64,000 nucleotides of DNA, from positions 248,001-312,000 of the forward strand of contig NZ_MDEN01000065.1 of the NCBI RefSeq assembly GCF_001705435.1, given 5' to 3'. This document shows, piece after piece, positions 6,971 to 14,084 of the stretch (position 1 is the first letter of the stretch; each line of letters opens with the position of its first letter). The translations under genes were made by a program, and so were the position numbers. Source of the stretch: Pseudomonas graminis. Lineage in GTDB: Bacteria > Pseudomonadota > Gammaproteobacteria > Pseudomonadales > Pseudomonadaceae. The notes below the pieces were generated by a model. The model searched no databases, was not told the DNA's origin, and saw only the letters and a list, made by a program, of their open reading frames with translations.

Positions 6971-7058
6971 TAATGGCAATTGGCAAATATGAATTATTAA
7001 TTAGTAAATCCCATGGCTTGAACAAGCGCAGGGAAGGGGCGGATCCGTTTCGACCTGC

Positions 7059-7710
7059 TTAATGGTCGTTATGATTGGACACGGACATACGATCAGCAGG
7101 GTACTGACGCATGAACTCCATGCTTTCGCCAGGTGCGGCTTTCAGCCAGTCGCGATACGCACCTTTGGGCAAGATCACCACCATTCTTTTCTCGTGGTCG
7201 ACCTGGTGATAGTCGCGCATGAAAGTATGGTCATCCGCATTGATGGTCAGCATGGTGTAGCTGAATACGATTTCCCCATCTGCGTTTTTCCAGCGCTCCC
7301 ATAGCCCCGCGATCCCCATAATCTCCCCATCAGTGCGCTCAATCCGAGTGGGCACAGCCTTGCGACTACGCCAGTCGGCGTTCATAGACGGCTGCAGCAG
7401 GAATAATGCAGTGTTGACCATGACGCCAGGCGTTACGGAAAGATGGTTTGTTGGCCACCGTCTCCGATCGGGCGTTGTAGGTTCGTCGGGCAATCTTGTC
7501 GTCCTTACTCCATCCTGGGATCAAGCCAAAGGAGCCGGATTCGACCTCGAAACCACTCGTCATACCTTTTGGCTCCTCATCGTCAGGGGCGGCGCGCAGG
7601 AAGGGACCAAAATAGCCGGGCCACAAATTGAGCTTGAGTTGCTCGTAAGGCTCAACGCCAAAGGCTTCAGCGAGCGCTGCAGGGGAGGGGGCTTCGTAAT
7701 GGCTGCACAT
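7059..7710 (-). pseudogene. SRAP/YedK (HMCES-like) gene broken by a frameshift
   Basis: The first part (7366-7710) begins MCSHYEAPSPAALAEAFG, with the catalytic Cys2 exposed after Met removal as in SOS-response-associated peptidases, and continues through YNARSETVANKPSFRNAW and CIIPAAAVYE before a stop. The second part (7059-about 7385) continues in another frame: DWRSRKAVPTRIERTDGEIMGIAGLWE, then MVVILPKGAYRDWL and the tail. Together they make one normal-length SRAP protein of about 215 residues. One extra base near 7372-7382 (GAACGCCGAC where GAACCCGAC would keep frame) explains the break. SRAP proteins cross-link abasic sites in single-stranded DNA. The position downstream of rulAB fits an SOS DNA-damage operon. 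A sequencing error is the alternative. Confidence 0.8.
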
Positions 7711-7826
7711 TGATCAACCCTCAAAGGTTGGCAGGCTTCAAGATCCAGAAATGCCCGAGTTGATCGGGTGAAGTTTCGACTGACCCTTACCAGGATCGTT
7801 GCAGGGCCAGGCCAGACGGCTATTGA

Positions 7827-9107
7827 TCAATTGGCCTTTGCAATCCACAACTGATCGAGGCGAGTGGTGAAACTCTGGCTCATCAGTTCTCGTCGCATCG
7901 CCCAGTCTGGATCCGCCGGCACACTTGCAGCGCGCAGCGTGCCACGGCCCCAACGCTCGTTGATTTCATCGAGCACCCCCATGATGCGATCGGCCGTCAC
8001 CGGCTGGACCTGGGCAAACAAATCGTCAGTGAATTCACCGGGCTGACGCAGATCCATCAGCAGCACCTCGGCCTTGCTGTAGCGATAACCTGGACGAAAC
8101 AAACGATCTACCGCCTGAATCGCGGCCTTGGTCATCAACCGCACGTCGTTGGTAGGGTAGGGCAGTTCCACCAGGGCGCCATTGGCGTACTTGGCTTCAT
8201 CGGGATTGAACATGCCGGTGCGGATGCTGACGCGGACCTTCTTGCACAGCGAGTGCTGGGCGCGCAGCTTCTCCGCTGCGCGCTGCATGTAGGTGGCCAC
8301 TGCCTCGCGAATGGGCTCAATCTCACTCAACCGCTTGCCGAACATCCGACTGCAGCAGATTTCCTGCTTTGGCGGTTCAGCGTCAGACAGCTCCAGGCAC
8401 GACACGCCGGCCAGCTCACGGGCGGTCTTCTCGATCACCACGCTGAACTTACGGCCGAGCAGGGTTGGGTCCGCCTGGGCCAGGTCCATGGCTTTCTTGA
8501 TGCCCATGGCCTCCAGATGCGCTTTCATGCGCTTACCGACTCCCCAGACATCCCCCACATCGCAGCGCTTTAGCACCCAGTCGCGTTTGGCCGGGTCGCA
8601 GATATCTACGACGCCACCGGTTTGGTTTTGCAGCTTCTTGGCGGTGTGGTTGGCCAGCTTTGCCAGGGTTTTGGTATGCGCGATGCCCACTCCCACTGGA
8701 ATACCAGTGTGCATCAGCACCTTGCTGCGGATCTGCCGCCCGAACTGGGTCAGGTCGCCCGGAATGCCCGTCAGGTCGGCAAATTTTTCGTCGATGCTGT
8801 AGGTCTCGGATTCCGGCACCATCGACTCGATGACGCTCATCACGCGCTCGGAGATATCGCCGTACAACGCGTAGTTGCTGCTGAACGCGACGATGCCGTG
8901 CCGGCGCAGCAGATCCTTGATTTGAAAATAGGGCGCGCCCATCTTTACAAAGGGTTTGGCGTCGTAGCTGCGGGCAATCACGCAGCCATCGTTGTTGCTC
9001 AGGACGACAATAGGGACCTTGGCCAGGTCCGGACGAAACACACGCTCGCAGCTCGCATAAAAGCTGTTGCAGTCGATCAGCGCGAAGACCGGCTCAAGTT
9101 TTTTCAT
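7827..9107 (-). CDS. rulB: Y-family DNA polymerase V catalytic subunit (RulB/UmuC)
   Basis: A 426-residue UmuC-type translesion polymerase. Start ATG at 9105-9107 (MKKLEPVFALIDCNSFYASCERVF), overlapping the rulA stop; the longer frame has no better start. Visible blocks are IDCNSFYASCE and VVLSNNDGCVIARS in the palm, YSIDEKFADL with catalytic acidic residues, GVGIAHTKTLAKLAN, the helix-hairpin-helix-like DVWGVGKRMKAHLEAMGI, and the C-terminal little-finger domain. Length is normal for the family. It copies past DNA lesions with RulA', giving UV tolerance and mutagenesis, and is common on Pseudomonas plasmids. Pseudomonas rulB is a known landing site for integrase elements; this copy appears uninterrupted. 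Confidence 0.95.
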   Translation of the reverse strand: MKKLEPVFALIDCNSFYASCERVFRPDLAKVPIVVLSNNDGCVIARSYDAKPFVKMGAPYFQIKDLLRRHGIVAFSSNYALYGDISERVMSVIESMVPESETYSIDEKFADLTGIPGDLTQFGRQIRSKVLMHTGIPVGVGIAHTKTLAKLANHTAKKLQNQTGGVVDICDPAKRDWVLKRCDVGDVWGVGKRMKAHLEAMGIKKAMDLAQADPTLLGRKFSVVIEKTARELAGVSCLELSDAEPPKQEICCSRMFGKRLSEIEPIREAVATYMQRAAEKLRAQHSLCKKVRVSIRTGMFNPDEAKYANGALVELPYPTNDVRLMTKAAIQAVDRLFRPGYRYSKAEVLLMDLRQPGEFTDDLFAQVQPVTADRIMGVLDEINERWGRGTLRAASVPADPDWAMRRELMSQSFTTRLDQLWIAKAN

Positions 9108-9480
9108 GATCGCGAACGCTGTAGCGAACCACACCCCATATGGCCAGCTCATCACATTCCATGACATGGCGAGCCGGGTACCGGGAATTTTCCGACAGCA
9201 GCATTACATGGTCGTCGCGCATATAGAGCCGTTTGCACACGGGCTCATCGTTCAAGGCTGCAATGACGATATCGCCATGCTCGGCATTTCGGCTGCGATC
9301 GACGATTACCAGATCGCCAGTGAAGATCCCGGCGCCTTCCATGCTGTCTCCTTCGATCTTCACCAGGTAAACGTGAGGCGCCCGAATCTCGAACAGCTCA
9401 TCGAGCGACAGATGCTTCTCGATGTGATCGGCAGCCGGGGAGGGGAAACCGGCAGGCACCTGGAAAGAGTAGAGCGGCAT
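9094..9480 (-). CDS. rulA: UmuD-like SOS mutagenesis protein (RulA)
   Basis: A 128-residue S24-family protein. The N-terminal PAGFPSPA contains the Ala-Gly cleavage site, EGDSMEGAGIFTGD carries the catalytic serine, and ALNDEPVCKRL the catalytic lysine. RecA-stimulated self-cleavage yields the active form that joins RulB. The ATG follows AGGAAGGAG. The 3' end overlaps rulB by 14 bp, so the two are translationally coupled. It is the second gene of the SOS operon that starts at 9832. Confidence 0.93.
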   Translation of the reverse strand: MPLYSFQVPAGFPSPAADHIEKHLSLDELFEIRAPHVYLVKIEGDSMEGAGIFTGDLVIVDRSRNAEHGDIVIAALNDEPVCKRLYMRDDHVMLLSENSRYPARHVMECDELAIWGVVRYSVRDHEKT

Positions 9481-9586
9481 CTGCTAGCTCCTTCCTGCAG
9501 CTGTCCCAAAATCGAAAATGCCATGCCATGACCCTGTGCGAGGTGGAAAAAAAAACCGCACAGAGCGGGCTGAAACAGAGTTTGCG

Positions 9587-9832
9587 TCAGTCGTCTTTAA
9601 CAACCGTCCAGAACACCTGGACACTGCCATCATCCCGGTGGGCCACCGTCACGTTATCGGCATCATCCAGCTCTTCGAGGATCTGCGACCAATCGTCCGC
9701 GCGATCTTCAGGCAAACGTTCCAAAATCGCGTATTTGCGCTTCTGCGACATCGGGTTGTTGATTGCCTTCTGCAGCCTGATCGTCAGCAGCTCGTAGGAT
9801 GTCGGGGGTCGCGGTGCGGAAGCCTTTGCCAT
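9587..9832 (-). CDS. Small SOS-controlled protein ahead of rulA (81 aa)
   Basis: Start ATG at 9830-9832 (MAKASAPRPPTSYELLTIRLQKAINNP); a longer upstream frame is not supported because the LexA box lies 19 bp before this ATG. The protein is helical at the N-terminus and acidic at the C-terminus (RADDWSQILEELDDADNVTVAHRDDGSVQVFWTV). I do not recognise its family. As first gene behind the LexA box it should be induced with rulAB and may act in or regulate mutagenesis; that is inference from position. Confidence 0.65.
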   Translation of the reverse strand: MAKASAPRPPTSYELLTIRLQKAINNPMSQKRKYAILERLPEDRADDWSQILEELDDADNVTVAHRDDGSVQVFWTVVKDD

Positions 9833-9850
9833 GAAACGAAACTCATTTAA

Positions 9851-9866
9851 CTGTATGTACGTACAG
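9851..9866 (-). promoter_or_regulatory. LexA (SOS) box CTGTATGTACGTACAG
   Basis: A CTG-N10-CAG palindrome fitting the gamma-proteobacterial LexA consensus, located 19 bp upstream of the 81-aa gene that heads the rulAB operon. This predicts DNA-damage induction of the 9832-7059 operon. Confidence 0.88.
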
Positions 9867-10066
9867 TATCGCAATGGTTCGAACAGCTGCAAGTACCATC
9901 CGACAGCCGCAGCATCGACCGGCGCGGCACTACGCAACCGGCAGATTGCTCGAAGTACGATTTGCGCATCCTCCGGCAGAGATCCTGACCGTTCAGCGTT
10001 AACCAGGGAATTTCGGATTACCGACTCCACCAAAGGCAGTATTCCATTCCCTAAATCGAGGCCATC

Positions 10067-10273
10067 ATGAGCGCCGCTGACGATCTGATCATCTGGACAC
10101 ATCGCTGGAAGCTGGACGCGCATACCATTCAATGCCGTTGCTGCCACGGCCGGCAGCCTGAACAGCTCAAGGTAGAAGACTTTCCGCACCTCCCGGGTTG
10201 CGGCTATGAATCGACGGCTTCTACCCCTTGGGCCAGCCTGGATACCATCTGCAGTCGCCTGCAAAAGTCCTGA
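10067..10273 (+). CDS. Small cysteine-containing hypothetical protein (68 aa)
   Basis: ATG preceded by GAGG at the right distance. The product (MSAADDLIIWTHRWKLDAHT...) contains CRCC, a later PGCG and a C-terminal cysteine, so a small zinc-ribbon-like fold is possible. GC-rich third positions support coding. It is transcribed away from the SOS operon and towards the putative origin region. No family recognised. Confidence 0.5.
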   Translation: MSAADDLIIWTHRWKLDAHTIQCRCCHGRQPEQLKVEDFPHLPGCGYESTASTPWASLDTICSRLQKS

Positions 10274-10916
10274 GCCGTCGTCGGAGGCCCAACGTAGTGG
10301 CAGGCCGGTCCGAGATTTCAAAAAGCATGCCTTCACCGAAGGCACATTTCGGGGTTTGAGGTTAATGCATCTATCTTAAGCCAGCGCGCACACGCGCCCG
10401 GTTGAGCACTCGGCCGGTTTGCCGGTCGGGGGCGATTTATCCGGGTCTTAGCGCCCGCAGGGTGGCCGCAGGCCAGGGCAGGGCAGCTTCATCGCCCTGG
10501 GCCGCTTAGACGGGCTTTCTTTGAATCTTGAGACAGCGTTACCGCGCCGTGCCGAAGGCACGAAGTGCGCGGTGCATTACTGCTGTTCGAGGTGTTTCAC
10601 CTCGGAAAGCTCTTTTTTATCCCGAAGGGGTTAACTGGAGGGGGAATAAAATTTCATCTAATCCACATCATCCACAGGCGGTGCCTGCTACTGCGAGGCC
10701 ACCTCTCTAAAAGGGCCGCCTGGGGCGCAAATCGACGCTCTGCGCAGCGCTTTTCCCGTCCACTGAGCACAGCTCGATCACTGCCATGCTCTGACCCGAA
10801 TTACAAGCGAGCGCAAGCCTCCGCGTGAGCAGATACGAAAAAAGGGGGCAGGTGTCTACAGTCCTCCCGCTCGGTTAACGAGTGGACGTGGCTCTGCCAA
10901 TCAGATCACCAGCGAA
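10274..10916. other. Candidate replication origin region downstream of repA
   Basis: About 640 bp without a convincing gene. It is GC-rich with hairpins (around 10370-10440), followed by an AT-rich patch (GGGGAATAAAATTTCATC, about 10641-10656) and two adjacent 9-mers TAATCCACA (10659-10667) and TCATCCACA (10668-10676). Each differs from the DnaA box TTATCCACA at one position. In antisense-RNA-controlled replicons such as IncFII the origin lies just downstream of the initiator gene, which is exactly here. A short ORF at 10565-10828 is rejected. The origin call is inference. Confidence 0.45.
10588..10618 (+). terminator. Hairpin CGAGGTG/CACCTCG followed by T-rich stretch
   Basis: Seven-base-pair stem with TTT loop (10588-10604), then GAAAGCTCTTTTTT. 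The T run is seven bases from the stem, so termination efficiency is uncertain. It would end transcripts from the 10067 gene before the DnaA-like boxes. Confidence 0.4.
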
Positions 10917-11783
10917 TCAGCTGCCGGCGGGTTTCCGGGTGAGCATGGCGCCAATGGCTTTCAGCGCTTGGTGACCGGTCATACGTTCGGGAAGAATGTC
11001 GGGCTCAAGCTGTTTTGCAGTAGTTGCCATCTGTTGAGGCAAGGCCAGCTGCCCTTGCGCTGGATCACGTGCGTCGCGGGCTTCCTTGGCCTGCCAGCGC
11101 TTGCGAGAGATTGTGCGGCGCTGCAGATCCAGGGAATGACGTTCGATTTCAGCCATGCGGCGCTGGCCAATCTCACGCAACTGCACATCGCGGCGCTTCT
11201 TGGCGGCGTTCTGCACGCGCTCATACACATAACGCAGGCCCAGATCGGCCCAGAACTGCTTGGTGAAGCGGATCAGCACGCGGGTACGCACCAGGTGCAG
11301 GCCGTACTCATCCTTTTCGTCCAGGCGTATGCGCTCGATTCGACGATAGACATAGCCGGCGGCTTCCAGCGTCTTGAAAAGACGGCACAGCGCCGGCGCT
11401 GAGATAGTCCCGGCGTCCTCGGCGATGTTGCGCTGGGTGTTAAGAACGTAGCGGCCGTTTTCGGGATCGATATAGCCCAGCACACTGTTGGCCAAGTCCA
11501 AACGTACCAGCAACTGCTCGGCGACACGCTCGATCGCCTGGAAGACTTCGACGCGGGTACGCCGATCGCCATGCACCGAGTCCAAGCCACGCAGGTACTG
11601 TCCACGGTACGCCACTATGTTGCTCAAGCGTTCATGGGCGGAACGAATCAGAGGATTGCGCAGCTGCTTCTCGCTGAGGTGACGAACAGTGGCATAGCGT
11701 GCCGGCATTTGCCGGGCGGATCTGCGCAGGGCGGAATGAGGGTCAGCGGGGTTGAGTTTGACGACTGTGAGGTTGCGTTTCAT
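10917..11783 (-). CDS. repA: Plasmid replication initiator, RepA-like
   Basis: A 288-residue basic protein. Its central part (LANSVLGYIDPENGRYVLNTQRNIAEDAGTISAPALCRLFKTLEAAGYVYRRIERIRLDEKDEYGLHLVRTRVLIRFTKQFWADLGLRYVYERVQNAAKKRRDVQLREIG) looks like a winged-helix DNA-binding region as in IncFII/IncI-type RepA/RepZ initiators. The N-terminus is rich in arginine, and the C-terminal 80 residues are basic and low-complexity. The ATG overlaps the TGA of an upstream leader ORF (ATGA), and a small antisense RNA gene lies further upstream on the opposite strand. That regulatory layout is typical of antisense-controlled plasmid rep genes and supports the call more than the protein similarity does. Copy number would be set by the RNA. 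Confidence 0.7.
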   Translation of the reverse strand: MKRNLTVVKLNPADPHSALRRSARQMPARYATVRHLSEKQLRNPLIRSAHERLSNIVAYRGQYLRGLDSVHGDRRTRVEVFQAIERVAEQLLVRLDLANSVLGYIDPENGRYVLNTQRNIAEDAGTISAPALCRLFKTLEAAGYVYRRIERIRLDEKDEYGLHLVRTRVLIRFTKQFWADLGLRYVYERVQNAAKKRRDVQLREIGQRRMAEIERHSLDLQRRTISRKRWQAKEARDARDPAQGQLALPQQMATTAKQLEPDILPERMTGHQALKAIGAMLTRKPAGS

Positions 11784-11905
11784 GCAGCACCGCCATAAAC
11801 CAGGTGGTCAAGGGACGGGCAGGAAACGCAGGGGGAGGGGGGCAATTCAGGGGTACTGCGCTCGGTGCTTTTTGGATCCATGGCACCGTCATTGTTCAGA
11901 ATCAT
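11780..11905 (-). CDS. Leader peptide ORF translationally coupled to repA
   Basis: A 41-codon ORF from ATG at 11903-11905 (MILNNDGAMDPKS...), with a second in-frame ATG at codon 9, ending in LVYGGAA and a TGA whose bases overlap the repA ATG. This is the geometry of tap (IncFII) and repY (IncI/IncB), where translation of the leader opens or reloads the rep start and antisense RNA blocks the leader. The reading frame stays open upstream but has no better start. The ribosome-binding site before either ATG is weak. Confidence 0.55.
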   Translation of the reverse strand: MILNNDGAMDPKSTERSTPELPPSPCVSCPSLDHLVYGGAA

Positions 11906-11956
11906 GTCCGTATATCCGCATGTCAGCGGTGAACCGATCTTGGATTCAATCTGAGG

Positions 11957-11985
11957 TTGCAGGAAGCCCCAGTGAAGGCCATAAT
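11957..11985 (+). promoter_or_regulatory. Sigma-70 promoter for the antisense RNA
   Basis: TTGCAG at 11957-11962 and CATAAT at 11980-11985 are separated by exactly 17 bp. Each hexamer matches consensus at four to five positions. Transcription should start near 11992 and run against the repA leader. Confidence 0.65.
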
Positions 11986-11991
11986 CGGTTC

Positions 11992-12084
11992 ACGTTATGT
12001 GTGTTGAACAGGTGTTCCCATCTCTAAGGGCCTGTTCAAGATTTTCCAAAAAGCCCCGGCGCCAACCGGGGCTTTTTGGTTTCC
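11992..12084 (+). ncRNA. Predicted antisense RNA controlling repA (CopA/RNAI-like)
   Basis: About 90 nt between the promoter at 11957-11985 and the terminator at 12046-12079, on the strand opposite to the repA mRNA leader. It contains a stem-loop with 9-bp arms TTGAACAGG (12004-12012) and CCTGTTCAA (12031-12039), extended by an inner CCC/GGG pairing with a UC-rich loop (AUCUCUAA), then the strong terminator hairpin. The target is 90-210 nt upstream of the leader ORF and repA. By analogy with IncFII and IncI replicons it would pair with the leader, block leader-peptide translation and thereby repA, and act as the incompatibility determinant. No such RNA was searched for; this is a structural prediction. 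Confidence 0.6.
12046..12079 (+). terminator. Intrinsic terminator of the antisense RNA
   Basis: 14-bp arms CCAAAAAGCCCCGG (12046-12059) and CCGGGGCTTTTTGG (12066-12079) with a 6-nt loop. This is a strong GC stem flanked by A and T runs; it could act on both strands. Confidence 0.85.
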
Positions 12085-12759
12085 GCTTTTTGTTCATCTC
12101 ACCGAAATTTCTACCCTTCCTGCAAACTGTTCAGTACTGCCGATTTGCCGTTCATGACTGGCAGACAGCCAAGTTGCGGGCACACTATCACCGCGAACAC
12201 CTCTCCGCAACGAAAAGCATAGCCCTTTAACCTGTTTATTTTTGAAGGAGAGATGCTCGACAGTCTTGCTGAATGGTGCGCCGCGTAAGGGCTGCAAGAA
12301 AAAACAGCGAATAACTTATGTAAGTTACATCAGTTACCTAATAGAAAGCCAAAGCTCTGACGGTGCACTGTTACATCGAATTAAGTGACAAAAGCTAAGC
12401 CTGCCGCGGTATGAACAGACAGCAAACCTGTAACGCGCAATGATCCCGTGAACAGCCAGGGGCATGAGGAGGAGCGTCGAAGGTTGGCGCCTTCTTACGC
12501 TCGTAGTGTCGAGCTCATACCCTGAACAGAAGGCGTTTCAGCCCGAAGCCCACATGCCACAGCTCTTTGTGACCATGTGCGTGCACAAGAACTTGGCTCG
12601 ACACCGGGCAGGTTCTAGCGATATGCCCTAATGGTGGGGATTCAGAGTATTCGCCATCTGCGCTACCTTGGCGGTTTGGCAGTGGTGAGGGCCTAGGTTT
12701 TGGTTCGACCCAGGCTTAAAGAGTCCAGGGCCCAAACTCCAAAGCATCTATAAGTGACC
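12085..12759. other. Intergenic region upstream of the replicon, no gene seen
   Basis: About 670 bp. The repA leader promoter should be here (minus strand), but I see no clear hexamer pair. A dyad ATGTAAGTTACAT lies at 12318-12330. The 67-aa minus-strand frame at 12094-12297 has no ribosome-binding site or recognisable content and is not called. Confidence 0.5.
12318..12330. promoter_or_regulatory. ATGTAAGTTACAT dyad, distal to the second partition operon
   Basis: Nearly perfect 13-bp palindrome, identical apart from its central base to the ATGTAACTTACAT at 13794-13806. The pair brackets the second parA/ribbon-helix-helix operon. Candidate centromere or operator. Confidence 0.5.
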
Positions 12760-13122
12760 TTACTCTTCTCTGTCATCTTCCTTAGTGACATCGAGCGGCT
12801 CGGCTTTGGAAGCGGTCTCGAGTAATGCCAGCAGGTCGGCCTTATCGAGTTGTTGCAACGCAATGACGCCAGCTCGAATTACATCCGAGCGAGAAGCTCG
12901 AAAAGATCGGGGCAGCAGCGAAATTTTGTCGATCTGTCTGTTCAACTCCTTAGACAGGGAGAAGGTGGTGCGCACGAAAGTCGGTGCCTTTTTACGTTTG
13001 CGCTTGGGCTTGTGTGTCGCGCTAACGGGTGCGGCAGCTATGAAGGCCAATGCTGCTTCATCATTCTCCTCGCGGGTTCGCGTCACCTGCTCAGGCTTAC
13101 GAATCAAATCCTTCAAGCCCAT
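12760..13122 (-). CDS. Ribbon-helix-helix partner of the second ParA
   Basis: 120 residues from the ATG at 13120-13122, preceded by GGGGGG; a GTG 15 bp upstream is in frame but less likely. The N-terminal half is lysine/arginine-rich and flexible (KPKRKRKKAPTFVRT). The C-terminal part TTFSLSKELNRQIDKISLLPRSFRASRSDVIRAGVIALQQLDKADLLALL has the strand-helix-helix pattern of ribbon-helix-helix DNA-binding proteins. It overlaps the 3' end of the ParA gene by 10 bp, the same arrangement as the pair at 4.8-5.8 kb, but the two proteins are clearly different in sequence. Likely centromere-binding repressor. Confidence 0.72.
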   Translation of the reverse strand: MGLKDLIRKPEQVTRTREENDEAALAFIAAAPVSATHKPKRKRKKAPTFVRTTFSLSKELNRQIDKISLLPRSFRASRSDVIRAGVIALQQLDKADLLALLETASKAEPLDVTKEDDREE

Positions 13123-13763
13123 GTTCTGTCCCCCCACAACTCATCAGCCAGCAACTCAATTTCTTCCTTTGCGCGAGGATCTGTATTGCTTTCCAACACG
13201 GAGCAACCGTCCTCATCTGCATCGTCATATACGTTCCGAGCCGTAGTGATTGCAGTGAGGGGCTCGATACCAAAGGACTTACACGCTTCTTTGGCATCTA
13301 GAATTCGTTGAATCTGACTAGGGAGCGCAGGGCATTGAGTGATAACGGCTCGAACGGTGAGCGAAGGATTTACCGCCGTCGCCAAGCGCGCTAGGTTGTC
13401 GACCTTCGGCAGCGTTTTCAAGTCACGCCTTTTGGGCCTAAAGGGGATAAGCATATGAGTTGCGACAGTCATCGCTGAACGTAAGGCTTCAGAGTCAGAT
13501 CCGCCGGCATCGACCACGATCTGCCGATATCGGTTACGCAAATCTGACAACGTTTGCCGGATATTCCCGTGGGCTTGCACAACAGGAATGCTTGGCAAAT
13601 CACCTTGAGCGGACCGCTCTGCGGCCCAATCCGCTGTAGTGCCCTGCGGGTCAGCGTCGAGCAGCAGAACGTCCCCGCCGCGTGCTTGCAGCCAGACTGC
13701 CAAATTTTGAGCGAGGCAGCTTTTACCGCTTCCTCCCTTCTCCCCACCTAACAGTAAAATCAT
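13113..13763 (-). CDS. parA: ParA-family partition ATPase (copy 2)
   Basis: A 216-residue ParA-type ATPase: deviant Walker A GGEKGGSGKSCLAQNLA, A' LLLDADPQGTTADWAAE and Walker B QIVVDAGGSDSEALR. It has no N-terminal HTH domain. It is only distantly similar to the ParA at 5106-5756, so it is a second independent system rather than a duplication. A dyad ATGTAACTTACAT is centred about 37 bp upstream of the ATG. Two partition modules suggest that two replicons were fused, or that an ICE-like module was captured together with the neighbouring ssb/pil remnants. Confidence 0.88.
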   Translation of the reverse strand: MILLLGGEKGGSGKSCLAQNLAVWLQARGGDVLLLDADPQGTTADWAAERSAQGDLPSIPVVQAHGNIRQTLSDLRNRYRQIVVDAGGSDSEALRSAMTVATHMLIPFRPKRRDLKTLPKVDNLARLATAVNPSLTVRAVITQCPALPSQIQRILDAKEACKSFGIEPLTAITTARNVYDDADEDGCSVLESNTDPRAKEEIELLADELWGDRTWA

Positions 13764-13793
13764 AGGATAAAATTCCTGCCCATTTGAATAATG

Positions 13794-13806
13794 ATGTAAC
13801 TTACAT
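13794..13806 (-). promoter_or_regulatory. ATGTAACTTACAT operator upstream of the second parA
   Basis: A 13-bp dyad 31 bp upstream of the parA start codon, matching the one at 12318-12330. Probable autoregulatory operator or centromere for the ribbon-helix-helix protein. Confidence 0.55.
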
Positions 13807-13934
13807 AACTTATTTATGCGACGCTACCAATTGATCAGCTTTATTGGTTCGTCCCATTCGCAGCTGATGCCACGCCCTTGCTTTAATGACTGAGTAGGCA
13901 TGGCCAAGCGTGGTTTTAGGATGCGAATTGGCCG

Positions 13935-14084
13935 CTAAACCAGCCACCAGCTAAAACGGTAGGGGTCCATGAATGGGATGTCATCGTCTGGAAAATCCTC
14001 AGGACTCGACTGCGGCATTGGCTGCGGAGCTGGTCGGGACTCGCGCTGTGGCTGCGATCGAGGCGCCGAGTTCTGATAATGGGG
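13935..14084 (-). pseudogene. Remnant: C-terminal tail of a single-stranded DNA-binding protein (SSB)
   Basis: In a frame different from the secretin gene but on the same strand, 49 codons are open from a TGA at 14085-14087 to a TAG at 13935-13937. They are rich in Pro, Gln, Arg and Ser (SAPRSQPQRESRPAPQP), then give DFPDDDIPF followed by MDPYRF. A Pro/Gln linker leading to the acidic DDDIPF tip is the hallmark of SSB C-terminal tails. There is no start codon or OB fold, so only the tail remains. The 3' end of the secretin gene is read from the same DNA in another frame, which implies a deletion that joined pilN to ssb. Confidence 0.6.

Noticed and set aside
9833..10345. Upstream extension of the minus-strand frame before the 81-aa SOS gene (252 aa in all).
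   Set aside because: It would run through the LexA box and promoter; the ATG at 9832 directly after the box is the natural start, and the plus-strand 10067 gene occupies part of this DNA.
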